Assembly: GCA_937905855.1 (NCBI GenBank)
Contig: CALCWU010000179.1
Location: 1-9,650, forward strand
Source: an uncultured Mollicutes bacterium
Lineage (GTDB): Bacteria > Bacillota_I > Bacilli_A > Acholeplasmatales > Anaeroplasmataceae
DNA length: 9,650 nt
Direction of reading: 5' to 3'
Shown here in pieces: positions 1 through 6,255 of the stretch. The notes under the pieces were generated by a model. That model had not been told where the DNA came from and did not search any database. It saw nothing but the letters and a program-made list of their open reading frames with translations. The position numbers were made by a program, and so were the translations under genes. Positions within the stretch are counted from its first letter, which is position 1; every line of letters starts with the position of its first letter.

Positions 1-84
1 ACAAAAAGATATAAAAACAAAGTAAACTAGCACTTTTTAAGAATTAAAAATAAATATTTTTATTAAAAAGTAAATAATGTTTTA
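1..84. other. AT-rich intergenic edge, no gene seen
   Basis: This stretch lies downstream of the frr terminator at the left edge of the window. It is very AT-rich, with A and T runs on both strands. I see no open reading frame with a ribosome binding site, no convincing hairpin and no recognisable RNA gene. Whatever gene follows lies outside the window. Confidence 0.6.
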
Positions 85-121
85 CAAAAAAATAAAAAGT
101 CTATGAAAATTTCATAGACTT
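85..121 (-). terminator. Rho-independent terminator after frr
   Basis: On the minus strand an 11-bp perfect stem (AAGTCTATGAA / TTCATAGACTT, positions 97-107 and 111-121) with a 3-nt loop is followed directly by a T-rich tail. It begins only a few bases after the frr stop codon and ends the rpsB-tsf-pyrH-frr cluster. The perfect stem plus U-tract makes this a confident intrinsic terminator. Confidence 0.93.
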
Positions 122-126
122 GTCAA

Positions 127-672
127 TTAAAATGACATTAAATCGTCGCTCTTAGCCTTAGCAATATGTTCAACTGAGGCAATCTTTTTATCAGTTAATT
201 CTTGGATTTCATCTAAATAACCCTTTTCCTCATCCTCAGGCAAACCAAGCTTTTTAATTGCCTCATTACCATCTCGACGTGCATTTCTTACCATTACCTT
301 GGCTTGCTCTTCAAGCTTTCCAACTTGCTTAACAAGCTCACGACGACGGTCCTCAGTCATCTTTGGTAAAATTAATCTAATACCATTAGCATCAGATTGA
401 GGATTAATGCCAATTGATGAAGTGGCAATTGCATTTTCAATTGCCTTAAATAAGCTCTTATCATATGGCTTAATATATAATTGAGTAGGCTCAGGTATTG
501 AAATAGAAGCAACCTGACGAAGCGGTGTCATAGCTCCATAATATTCAACACTTATACTATCAAGTAGGCTAGCATTAGCTCTACCTGTACGAATTGTATT
601 TAATTCATATTCAAATGATGAAATAGCTTTATCCATCTTTTCTTCTGTTTCTAATAAAATCATATCAGGCAT
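127..672 (-). CDS. frr: Ribosome recycling factor
   Basis: Ribosome recycling factor acts in the cytoplasm with EF-G and IF3 to split post-termination 70S ribosomes and release mRNA and tRNA. The 181-residue product matches the usual length of about 185. It has the family layout of two long helices around a small beta domain. Recognisable pieces are the RTGRAN motif at residues 28-33, the PKMTEDRRRELVK segment near 103-115 and VRNARRDGN near 127-135. The ATG at 672 is chosen because GGAG sits 8 nt upstream; that Shine-Dalgarno lies just before the pyrH stop, with a gap of only 17 bp between the genes. Last gene of the rpsB-tsf-pyrH-frr cluster, followed by a strong terminator. No anomalies seen. 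Confidence 0.98.
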   Translation of the reverse strand: MPDMILLETEEKMDKAISSFEYELNTIRTGRANASLLDSISVEYYGAMTPLRQVASISIPEPTQLYIKPYDKSLFKAIENAIATSSIGINPQSDANGIRLILPKMTEDRRRELVKQVGKLEEQAKVMVRNARRDGNEAIKKLGLPEDEEKGYLDEIQELTDKKIASVEHIAKAKSDDLMSF

Positions 673-689
673 AATTATTTCTCCTTTAT

Positions 690-1394
690 TTAACGAACAT
701 TAGTTCCTATTTTTTCGCCTTTAACAACTCTTAAAATATTACCATCTTTATTCATATTAAAGACAATAAGCTCTAAGTTGTTATCCTTGCATAATGAAGC
801 AGCTGTTGAGTCCATAACTGCTAAATTCTTGTTTAAAATTTCTTGGAATGTAAGCTCAGTATACATCTTAGCATCCTTATTTTTTCTAGGATCACTATCA
901 TATACACCCTCAGTACCATTTTTGGCCATTAAAATTACATCAGCACCAATTTCAGTTGCTCTAAGTACACAAGCAGTATCAGTAGAAAAATATGGAGAAC
1001 CAATACCACCAGCAAAGATGCATACACGACCCTTTTCAAGATGTCTAATTGCTCTACGACGAATATATGGTTCAGCAACCTGTTGAATATCAAGAGCAGA
1101 AAGAACTCTTGTTTGAACACCTAAGCTTTCTAAAGCCTCTTGAATTGCAAGAGCATTCATAACAGTTGCAAGCATACCCATATAATCAGCTTGGGCTCTT
1201 TCCATACCTAGTTCTGATGCTGTCTTACCACGCCAGATATTACCACCACCACAAACTATACCAACTTGAACGCCAAGTAAGGCAACCTCTTTAATTTGTT
1301 TGGCAACATTTTTAACAGTTGCAGGATCAATTCCAAATTGAGTGTCACCCTTTAATGCTTCACCACTTAATTTAAGTAGAATTCGTTTATACAT
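690..1394 (-). CDS. pyrH: UMP kinase (uridylate kinase)
   Basis: PyrH phosphorylates UMP to UDP with ATP in de novo pyrimidine synthesis. It is a hexameric cytoplasmic enzyme of the amino-acid kinase fold. The 234-residue length fits the bacterial family. Visible motifs are KLSGEAL at 8-14 (nucleotide/phosphate binding), CGGGNIWRG at 48-56 (UMP-site glycine loop), DYMGM at 70-74, FAGGIGSPYFSTDT at 127-140 and GVYDSDPR at 163-170. The ATG at 1394 is preceded by a GGATGG sequence about 11 nt upstream, a rather long spacing. It lies downstream of tsf beyond an intrinsic terminator, so expression probably depends on readthrough or a weak local promoter. It is 17 bp upstream of frr and likely co-transcribed with it. 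Confidence 0.98.
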   Translation of the reverse strand: MYKRILLKLSGEALKGDTQFGIDPATVKNVAKQIKEVALLGVQVGIVCGGGNIWRGKTASELGMERAQADYMGMLATVMNALAIQEALESLGVQTRVLSALDIQQVAEPYIRRRAIRHLEKGRVCIFAGGIGSPYFSTDTACVLRATEIGADVILMAKNGTEGVYDSDPRKNKDAKMYTELTFQEILNKNLAVMDSTAASLCKDNNLELIVFNMNKDGNILRVVKGEKIGTNVR

Positions 1395-1416
1395 AACCTA
1401 TATTCCATCCTTCTTT

Positions 1417-1442
1417 AAAAAAGAGGGGCCAAAGCTCCTCTT
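1417..1442 (-). terminator. Intercistronic terminator/attenuator between tsf and pyrH
   Basis: Just after the tsf stop the minus strand shows AAGAGG pairing with CCTCTT. An A.C mismatch and two inner G-C pairs close a TTTG loop, and six T residues follow. This is a modest but well-formed intrinsic terminator inside the cluster. It would let rpsB and tsf be transcribed in excess over pyrH and frr. The plus strand also reads as hairpin plus T-run, but no plus-strand gene needs it. Confidence 0.8.
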
Positions 1443-1448
1443 AATTTT

Positions 1449-2351
1449 TTACTTATTTAATCCAGCTTGAGCAGCTACCTCAGCAGCAAAATCAACTGTT
1501 TCCTTTTCAATTCCTTCACCAACACGTAAACGAACGAAAGTAACAACACTTGACTTATTTGCAGCAACATATTGCTCAACAGTTTGATCAGGATTCTTAA
1601 CAAATGGTTGACTTAAAAGACAAATATCCTTTAATTCCTTTTCAAGACGTCCTGGTACAATCTTTTCCTTAATAATATTTTCTGGCTTTGGTTTAGCAGC
1701 TTGCTTATTTTCATTTAAAGCAGTTTGAAGAATGATTTCCTCTTCCTTAGCTAATGCTTCAGCAGGAATATCCTTCTTTGAAACATAAGTTGGAGCTTGA
1801 GCAGCAACATGCATAGCTACGTCCTTAGCAACAACCTCATCATTGCCCTTTAAAACAACTAAACTTAAAATATTACCACCATTATGCTTATAAGCACCAA
1901 ATACTTCATCATCATTCTTAGTTAAAACACCAACACGACGAAGAGAAATCTTTTCACCAATAACTCCAGCATTTTGAAGAATTACGTTAGCTAATGTAGT
2001 ACCATCAACCATAACATTTAAAGCTTCTTCAGTATTAGTAGCATTAGAATTAACTAAAGTTTCACCAATTTTATTAACTAAGTTAACAAATTTTTCATTT
2101 TTAGCAACGAAATCTGTCTCTGAATTTAATTCGAAATAAACAGCCTTGTTACCTGAAATTGCATATGAGCATAATCCCTCAGCTGCAACACGGCTTGCAG
2201 CCTTCTTTTCAGCCTTAGCAATTCCCTTTTCACGTAACCAAACAACAGCCTTTTCTACGTTGCCATCATTAGCCTCTAAAGCTTTTTTACAATCTAGCAT
2301 TCCTGCTTGAGTTAAATCACGTAATTGCTTAATTAATTGAGCATTAATCAT
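1449..2351 (-). CDS. tsf: Elongation factor Ts
   Basis: EF-Ts is the guanine-nucleotide exchange factor for EF-Tu and recycles EF-Tu.GDP in the cytoplasm during translation elongation. The 300-residue protein shows the N-terminal UBA-like helical domain (about residues 1-55, with LRDLTQAGMLDCKKAL and GNVEKAVVWLREKG). The signature TDFVAKN at 79-85 contacts EF-Tu, and a two-part dimerisation core follows. An upstream in-frame ATG exists at 2366. The ATG at 2351 (MINAQLIKQL) is preferred because GGAGG lies 6 nt upstream and the N-terminus then aligns with the family. It follows rpsB by 20 bp, the usual partner, and is followed by a terminator. Confidence 0.97.
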   Translation of the reverse strand: MINAQLIKQLRDLTQAGMLDCKKALEANDGNVEKAVVWLREKGIAKAEKKAASRVAAEGLCSYAISGNKAVYFELNSETDFVAKNEKFVNLVNKIGETLVNSNATNTEEALNVMVDGTTLANVILQNAGVIGEKISLRRVGVLTKNDDEVFGAYKHNGGNILSLVVLKGNDEVVAKDVAMHVAAQAPTYVSKKDIPAEALAKEEEIILQTALNENKQAAKPKPENIIKEKIVPGRLEKELKDICLLSQPFVKNPDQTVEQYVAANKSSVVTFVRLRVGEGIEKETVDFAAEVAAQAGLNK

Positions 2352-2371
2352 AGTTTTCCTCCACAAATAGA

Positions 2372-3217
2372 TTATTCAGCCTTAGCTTCAGTAGCTTCAG
2401 CCTTCTTAGCAGGTCTCTTGTTCATTGGCTTCTTGCCATCCTTATTTACTGGACGCTTATTAGCCTTTTCTTCCTTACTAATTTCCTCATTCATATTTAC
2501 ATCTTCAGGCTCTTCAAACTTTTCAACAACGCCACCTTGAGCCTCAATTATAGCATTACCCATAACGAAAGTAACTAATTTAACTGCACGAATTGCATCA
2601 TCGTTTGCAGGGATAACATAGTCAACATCATCAGGATCGCAGTTAGTATCAACGATACCAAATACAGGGATTCCTAAAATACGTGCCTCTAAAATAGCAT
2701 TATGCTCCTTACGAGGGTCTACGATAAATAAAGCATCAGGAACCTTCTTCATATCTTTGATTCCGCCTAAGAACTTTTCAAGCTTATCTCTTTCAGCCTT
2801 TAATTTAACAACTTCCTTTTTAGGTAAAGCTGCAAAAGTTCCATCCTCTTCCATCTTATATAAATCTTGTAACTTCTTAATACGTTTACGAATAGTCTTA
2901 AAGTTAGTTAAAGTACCACCTAACCAACGTTGGTTAACATAGTATTGACCTGTTCTTAAAGCTTCTTCCTTTACAGCATCTTGTGCTTGCTTCTTTGTAC
3001 CAACAAATAAAACCTTACCATCGTTTTTAACGATTTCTAATAAAGCAGCATAAGCCTTCTCGATTTGATTTGCTGTTTTTTGTAAATCAATGATATAAAT
3101 ACCATTTCTTGAAGTAAAGATATACTTCGCCATTTTTGGATTCCATCTACGTGTTGCATGACCGAAATGAACACCAGACTCCAATAGTTGTTTCATAGAA
3201 ACTACTGATTCAGACAT
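2372..3217 (-). CDS. rpsB: 30S ribosomal protein S2
   Basis: S2 binds the back of the 30S subunit between head and body and joins late in assembly; it also helps dock S1-like proteins. The 281-residue product carries the family core: MKQLLESGVHFGHATRRWNP (8-27), the coiled-coil region around 110-157, FIVDPRKEHNAILEA (164-178) and IPVFGIVDTNCDPDDVDYVIPANDDA (183-208). The ATG at 3217 matches the usual S2 N-terminus and has GGAGG 9 nt upstream. A second in-frame ATG at 3265 with its own GGAGG would add 16 residues (see findings). The last 50 residues or so form a charged Lys/Glu/Ala tail with NKRP twice (253-256, 266-269), making it longer than the roughly 246 residues of B. subtilis S2. First gene of rpsB-tsf-pyrH-frr, with a dedicated promoter. 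Confidence 0.97.
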   Translation of the reverse strand: MSESVVSMKQLLESGVHFGHATRRWNPKMAKYIFTSRNGIYIIDLQKTANQIEKAYAALLEIVKNDGKVLFVGTKKQAQDAVKEEALRTGQYYVNQRWLGGTLTNFKTIRKRIKKLQDLYKMEEDGTFAALPKKEVVKLKAERDKLEKFLGGIKDMKKVPDALFIVDPRKEHNAILEARILGIPVFGIVDTNCDPDDVDYVIPANDDAIRAVKLVTFVMGNAIIEAQGGVVEKFEEPEDVNMNEEISKEEKANKRPVNKDGKKPMNKRPAKKAEATEAKAE

Positions 3218-3330
3218 TTTTAAATTCCTCCATTTTATTTTTGTTATGTCTTCTGCCTTCTTCATCGCTTGCCTCCATCAATTTTACTTGCACACGACGG
3301 CTAGCTCCAAAAGCATGTTTATTTTGTGCC
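3218..3330 (-). promoter_or_regulatory. rpsB 5' leader (about 113 nt), possible autoregulatory element
   Basis: Measured from the predicted start site, the leader is about 113 nt, long for this compact genome. GCACA at its very 5' end (3325-3329) can pair with TGTGC (3290-3294). This encloses a small GCT/AGC hairpin. Farther down, CGTCG could pair with CGATG over the upstream ATG. Ribosomal-protein leaders are often bound by their own product, and rpsB leaders are regulated in other bacteria. That this leader does so is inference from length and pairing potential only; I do not recognise a named RNA family. Confidence 0.4.
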
Positions 3331-3336
3331 TTTAGT

Positions 3337-3365
3337 ATTTTACCATACATTCCTTTTATTTGCAA
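3337..3365 (-). promoter_or_regulatory. Promoter of rpsB-tsf-pyrH-frr
   Basis: On the minus strand TTGCAA (3360-3365) and TAAAAT (3337-3342) are 17 bp apart. A TGG directly before the -10 makes it an extended -10 (TGn) element. It lies just downstream of the lipoprotein terminator and upstream of the rpsB leader, exactly where a housekeeping-sigma promoter for the translation cluster is expected. Expected start near 3330. Confidence 0.8.
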
Positions 3366-3369
3366 TACT

Positions 3370-3403
3370 AAAAAAAAAGAAGAATGAAATTTATTCATTC
3401 TCC
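3370..3403 (-). terminator. Terminator overlapping the lipoprotein stop codon
   Basis: The minus strand has GGAGAATGAA pairing with TTCATTCTTC (10 bp including one G.T) around a 5-nt loop, followed by nine T residues. The hairpin begins inside the last codons of the lipoprotein gene, and the TAA stop lies within it. It isolates that gene from the rpsB promoter immediately downstream. Confidence 0.88.
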
Positions 3404-4101
3404 TTAGGTTGGTTTATAAGTATTCCATTATTTGCATATAATGTTACAGATGTTAATGACTTAATATCGCCTGAAACATTTTCTAAGTTTCCTTTTAAAT
3501 CACTAGTTTGTGTATATGTAAGTCCATAAGCTACTGGTATTAAAACATATGATTTAATATCACACTTAACCTCTTTACTATATACGCCATAATGTTCAAC
3601 ATAGGTAGGCATATAAACTGTATATAATGCTCTAACCTTTCCTTCCTGTTGCTCCTTACAGTCTCCTAAAGTAACAGTTTGACTCCATTTAGTAGGAATA
3701 GATGCCTCAAAACTTAAGTTAAGCTTATTATCATCCTTAAAATAATTCGAATAAATTCCTATTAATGAATTAGCAGCTGAAACTGTAAATGTTGTTGCAG
3801 TTGCATAAGGAACATGAAAGGAATGGAATCTATCAGTAATACTACTTTCTACATCTATTACATTTACTCTTAAGCTTGAGGTAATATCATTAGGAATATG
3901 CACAACATAATGATCCTTCTTCTCATCAAATTCGTTAATTGCAGTATCGCTATAGCTTACTTGCTTCATCCAAGTATCAGCAAGATCAATATTAGTACCA
4001 ATCTCATCTACAGAAAACTTACTATCCTTCTTACAACCAGCAAGTGTAAGCATAGCTACAAATGCTAATAAAAGTATATATCTTTTTTTCATTTTTTTCA
4101 T
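3391..4101 (-). CDS. Lipoprotein of unknown function
   Basis: The 236-residue product has a textbook lipoprotein signal: basic start (MKKMKKR), hydrophobic core (residues 8-19) and lipobox LAGC with the lipidated Cys at 23. It should therefore be anchored on the outer face of the membrane. The mature part is soluble-looking, rich in Ser/Thr/Val and aromatic residues, with apparent short beta strands and two further cysteines (148 and 180) that could form a disulfide. I do not recognise a family. Two starts are possible: ATG 4101, only 3 nt after GGAG, or ATG 4092, 12 nt after it; both give a working signal peptide. It sits 60 bp downstream of the flotillin gene, with its own promoter and a terminator overlapping its stop. 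A role linked to the membrane-microdomain genes is only a guess from position. Confidence 0.85.
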   Translation of the reverse strand: MKKMKKRYILLLAFVAMLTLAGCKKDSKFSVDEIGTNIDLADTWMKQVSYSDTAINEFDEKKDHYVVHIPNDITSSLRVNVIDVESSITDRFHSFHVPYATATTFTVSAANSLIGIYSNYFKDDNKLNLSFEASIPTKWSQTVTLGDCKEQQEGKVRALYTVYMPTYVEHYGVYSKEVKCDIKSYVLIPVAYGLTYTQTSDLKGNLENVSGDIKSLTSVTLYANNGILINQPKENE

Positions 4102-4124
4102 TCACTCCAAATCGTTACTATTAT

Positions 4125-4153
4125 GTTATAGCAAAAATAACGAACAAAATCAA
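4125..4153 (-). promoter_or_regulatory. Promoter of the lipoprotein gene
   Basis: TTGATT (4148-4153) and TATAAC (4125-4130) are separated by 17 bp on the minus strand, with TGC directly before the -10 (extended -10). The element falls in the 60-bp gap after the flotillin stop. No clear terminator separates the two genes, so readthrough from the flotillin pair is also possible. Confidence 0.68.
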
Positions 4154-4161
4154 GAATTATC

Positions 4162-5562
4162 TTACTTTTTTGGTTCTTCTTTCTTCTCTTTTCCTAAATA
4201 TGAAGGAATATCTAACCCAGCCATATCATATAAATCCTTAATTGGTGGAACAGATTTAATTATATTTTGAGCAAAGTTTGCAGTTTGTGTGCCAGCCTCA
4301 CTACCGCCATTATCCCAAACAGTAATCTTATCAAATTTAATATTCTTAACAGCTTCTACCTGTTTTCCAACTAAATCTTCCATCTTATCAGTAATCATAA
4401 GCTTTGAAGCATCAACTGCATTACCACCAGCAGCAGCTACAATCTTTGCATATCCTTCAGCCTGACGCATTAACTTTTCTTGAATACCGCGAGCTTCTGC
4501 TTCCATCTTCATAAATATAGCATCAGCCTCACCTTTAGCAGTACGACGAATTTTTTCGGCATTTGCTTCAGCTTCAATTTCAATTCTACGTTTTTCAATT
4601 TCACTTTTTACAATTACGTCAGCCTCCAAAGTTGCTTGTTCTCTTTCAGCACGAGCTTTTTCAGCAGCCATTTGGGCACTATATGCTTCCTCTAATGCCT
4701 TAGCCTCAGCTATTTTTTCAGCAGCAGTTGCCCTTCTTAATGCTTCAGCTTCACCCTCGCGAAGTGTTGCATTTGAAGATGCAATCTTCATTTTTGCTTC
4801 ATTTTCACCAGCTATAGCATTTGAATTAGCCTCAGCAACCTGAACTCTTTCATCCATATTTGCATTTGCTTCACCAATAGAACCATCTCTATTTCTTTCG
4901 GCAACATTTTTCTTAGCATCATTAATAGCTTTTGCAGCAGCTTCCTTACCAAGGGCATCAATATATCCAGATTCATCAGAAATATCTGTTACGTTTACGT
5001 TAATTAATCTTAAACCAATTTTCTTAAGTTCTGTTTCAACGTTTCTACTAACAGCCTCTAAGAACTTATCACGGTCAGTGTTAATTTCCTCAATATCCAT
5101 TGTTGCAACAACTAAACGCAATTGACCAAAAATAATATCCTTAGCTAATTCTTGAATTTCTGGAAGCTTTAAGCCAAGTAAACGCTCGGCAGCATTTTGC
5201 ATAACACCAATTTCTGTAGAAATACCAACTGTAAATCTTGAAGGTACATCAATACGAATATTTTGTCTTGACAAAGCATTCTTCAAATCAACACTAATGC
5301 TAATTGGTGTTAAATCCAAAAATTCATAAGCCTGAATAAAAGGCCAAACAAACGCAGCACCACCATGAATACATTTAGAGCTACGATTCATCCCATCACC
5401 AGATTTTCTTAATTTACCATATATAACCATAATTTTGTCACTTGGACACTTACGATATCTTGCTACAAATAAAAGCAAGATAGAAAAAACAATAATAACA
5501 AATGTTACTACTAATGCGGCTATAATGCCACCAGTTGCACTTAAAATCATTTTACTCACCAT
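4162..5562 (-). CDS. floT: Flotillin-like SPFH/band 7 membrane protein
   Basis: Flotillins are membrane scaffold proteins that oligomerise, organise ordered membrane domains and, in Bacillus, associate with the NfeD-like protein YuaF. The 466-residue product has an N-terminal membrane segment (about 11-34) and an SPFH/band 7 domain (about 40-205, with RLLGLKLPEIQELAKDIIFG at 127-146 and LRLINVNVTDISDESGYIDALG at 184-205). A long Ala/Glu-rich coiled-coil flotillin repeat follows (about 206-370, with repeated EAEA/AEANA). The C-terminal region includes the typical ITVWDNGG (413-420). It is shorter than B. subtilis FloT (about 509) but complete. The ATG at 5562 overlaps the upstream NfeD gene by 11 nt and has AAGG 6 nt before it. 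The ATG at 5550, one base past the NfeD stop, is an alternative start; either way the two are translationally coupled. Confidence 0.93.
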   Translation of the reverse strand: MVSKMILSATGGIIAALVVTFVIIVFSILLLFVARYRKCPSDKIMVIYGKLRKSGDGMNRSSKCIHGGAAFVWPFIQAYEFLDLTPISISVDLKNALSRQNIRIDVPSRFTVGISTEIGVMQNAAERLLGLKLPEIQELAKDIIFGQLRLVVATMDIEEINTDRDKFLEAVSRNVETELKKIGLRLINVNVTDISDESGYIDALGKEAAAKAINDAKKNVAERNRDGSIGEANANMDERVQVAEANSNAIAGENEAKMKIASSNATLREGEAEALRRATAAEKIAEAKALEEAYSAQMAAEKARAEREQATLEADVIVKSEIEKRRIEIEAEANAEKIRRTAKGEADAIFMKMEAEARGIQEKLMRQAEGYAKIVAAAGGNAVDASKLMITDKMEDLVGKQVEAVKNIKFDKITVWDNGGSEAGTQTANFAQNIIKSVPPIKDLYDMAGLDIPSYLGKEKKEEPKK

Positions 5563-6160
5563 TTTTAACCTTTCTTACAATTAAAGCGTTTGTTAAACTA
5601 TCTACTACTACAATCTCACTACCAGTTGAAATAGACTCAGCATCATCAGTATAGGCATCAAATTCAAACAAACGATCTTGTACCAATACATTAACCTTTC
5701 CAATTCCTTGCTTATTTGCAGGAATTGTTAAATAGCATGTTCCTTTTTTGCCAATTGCATTTTCAATCTTGACATTTCCTTCATCTTGAAGCTTTAAGGC
5801 TTGCTTCATTACAAACGATACAATTAAAACAATTGCAATTGCTACTACTAAGCCAACAATTATTGAAATTGCATAACTATTTGTCCATTCATTAAGTAAT
5901 AATGCTACCCAACTAAACATTGCTAGGAAAATAAATAAATTTCTAACCGTTAAAACTCTAAGGCCAAAAATATCTAAAATTCCGCCATCATTTGCAATAT
6001 CATCAATACCACCATCATCAATTCCATCAAAACTTGAATCGACTCCCTCAATACCAACAATAAGCATTATTAATTGAATAAACATAACTACAGTTGATGC
6101 ACAGCCTAAAACAAAAAGTACCTGATAAAAAACATCTAGATTATTGAACCAATTTATCAT
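5552..6160 (-). CDS. NfeD-like membrane protein, flotillin partner (YuaF type)
   Basis: This 202-residue protein has three hydrophobic segments (about 11-37, 70-90 and 95-118). A soluble C-terminal domain (about 125-198) follows, of the OB-fold type seen in NfeD proteins, with IGKKGTCYLTI, GKVNVLV and STGSEIVVVDSLTNALIVRKV. Between the first two membrane spans is a strongly acidic Gly/Asp loop (39-63). NfeD proteins are usually encoded next to SPFH proteins and act as their partners; the adjacent overlapping flotillin supports that here. The ATG at 6160 is chosen because AAAGG lies 8 nt upstream. An in-frame ATG at 6205 would place 15 unusual polar residues ahead of it, with no Shine-Dalgarno, and nearly coincides with the expected transcription start. 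Confidence 0.88.
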   Translation of the reverse strand: MINWFNNLDVFYQVLFVLGCASTVVMFIQLIMLIVGIEGVDSSFDGIDDGGIDDIANDGGILDIFGLRVLTVRNLFIFLAMFSWVALLLNEWTNSYAISIIVGLVVAIAIVLIVSFVMKQALKLQDEGNVKIENAIGKKGTCYLTIPANKQGIGKVNVLVQDRLFEFDAYTDDAESISTGSEIVVVDSLTNALIVRKVKNGE

Positions 6161-6209
6161 ACCATTATCCTTTCTTAAACATCTAATACCTTTATTTATG
6201 TTCAAATAA

Positions 6210-6237
6210 ATTATATCAAAAATTAAAAAAATAACAA
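6210..6237 (-). promoter_or_regulatory. Promoter of the NfeD-flotillin operon
   Basis: A perfect TATAAT (6210-6215) is preceded by TGA (extended -10). TTGTTA (6232-6237) lies 16 bp upstream, with an intervening T-rich spacer. It sits between the xerC stop and the NfeD gene, giving a leader of roughly 43 nt. The near-consensus form suggests constitutive housekeeping-sigma expression; no operator is evident. Confidence 0.8.
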
Positions 6238-6255
6238 TCTATCTCCACATTTTTT

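Noticed and set aside
778..1086. 102-codon plus-strand open frame opposite pyrH
   Set aside because: It lies wholly inside the antisense of a strongly conserved gene, and its product resembles no family. It is a shadow frame.
935..1120. 61-codon minus-strand frame inside pyrH in another register
   Set aside because: It is fully contained in pyrH, and low-complexity Leu/Val content is typical of an off-frame translation in AT-rich DNA.
2337..2942. Two plus-strand open frames opposite rpsB (2337-2540, 2757-2942)
   Set aside because: Both are antisense shadows of rpsB, with no supporting promoter and no recognisable product.
3210..3398. Leader open frame overlapping the rpsB start out of frame (62 codons, or a shorter version from the ATG at 3279)
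   Set aside because: No Shine-Dalgarno precedes either start, and the region is better explained by the promoter, leader and terminator. The long version runs through the promoter. A regulatory upstream frame cannot be excluded but has no positive support.
3326..3529. 67-codon plus-strand frame across the lipoprotein terminator
   Set aside because: It covers the terminator A-run (a Lys-rich stretch) and the antisense of the lipoprotein gene; no coding character.
4113..4142. Inverted repeat CGTTA...TAACG around the -10 of the lipoprotein promoter, a possible operator
   Set aside because: Only 5 bp per arm with a 20-bp gap in AT-rich DNA, which is easily chance; no matching site elsewhere in the window.
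4480..4695. 71-codon Ser/Phe-rich plus-strand frame opposite the flotillin gene
   Set aside because: The composition is the direct mirror of the Ala/Glu coiled-coil codons on the other strand.
4162..6160. Flotillin/NfeD pair as part of an anti-phage or stress island
   Set aside because: The pair is a known membrane-microdomain module and no nuclease, ATPase or toxin-like gene adjoins it.
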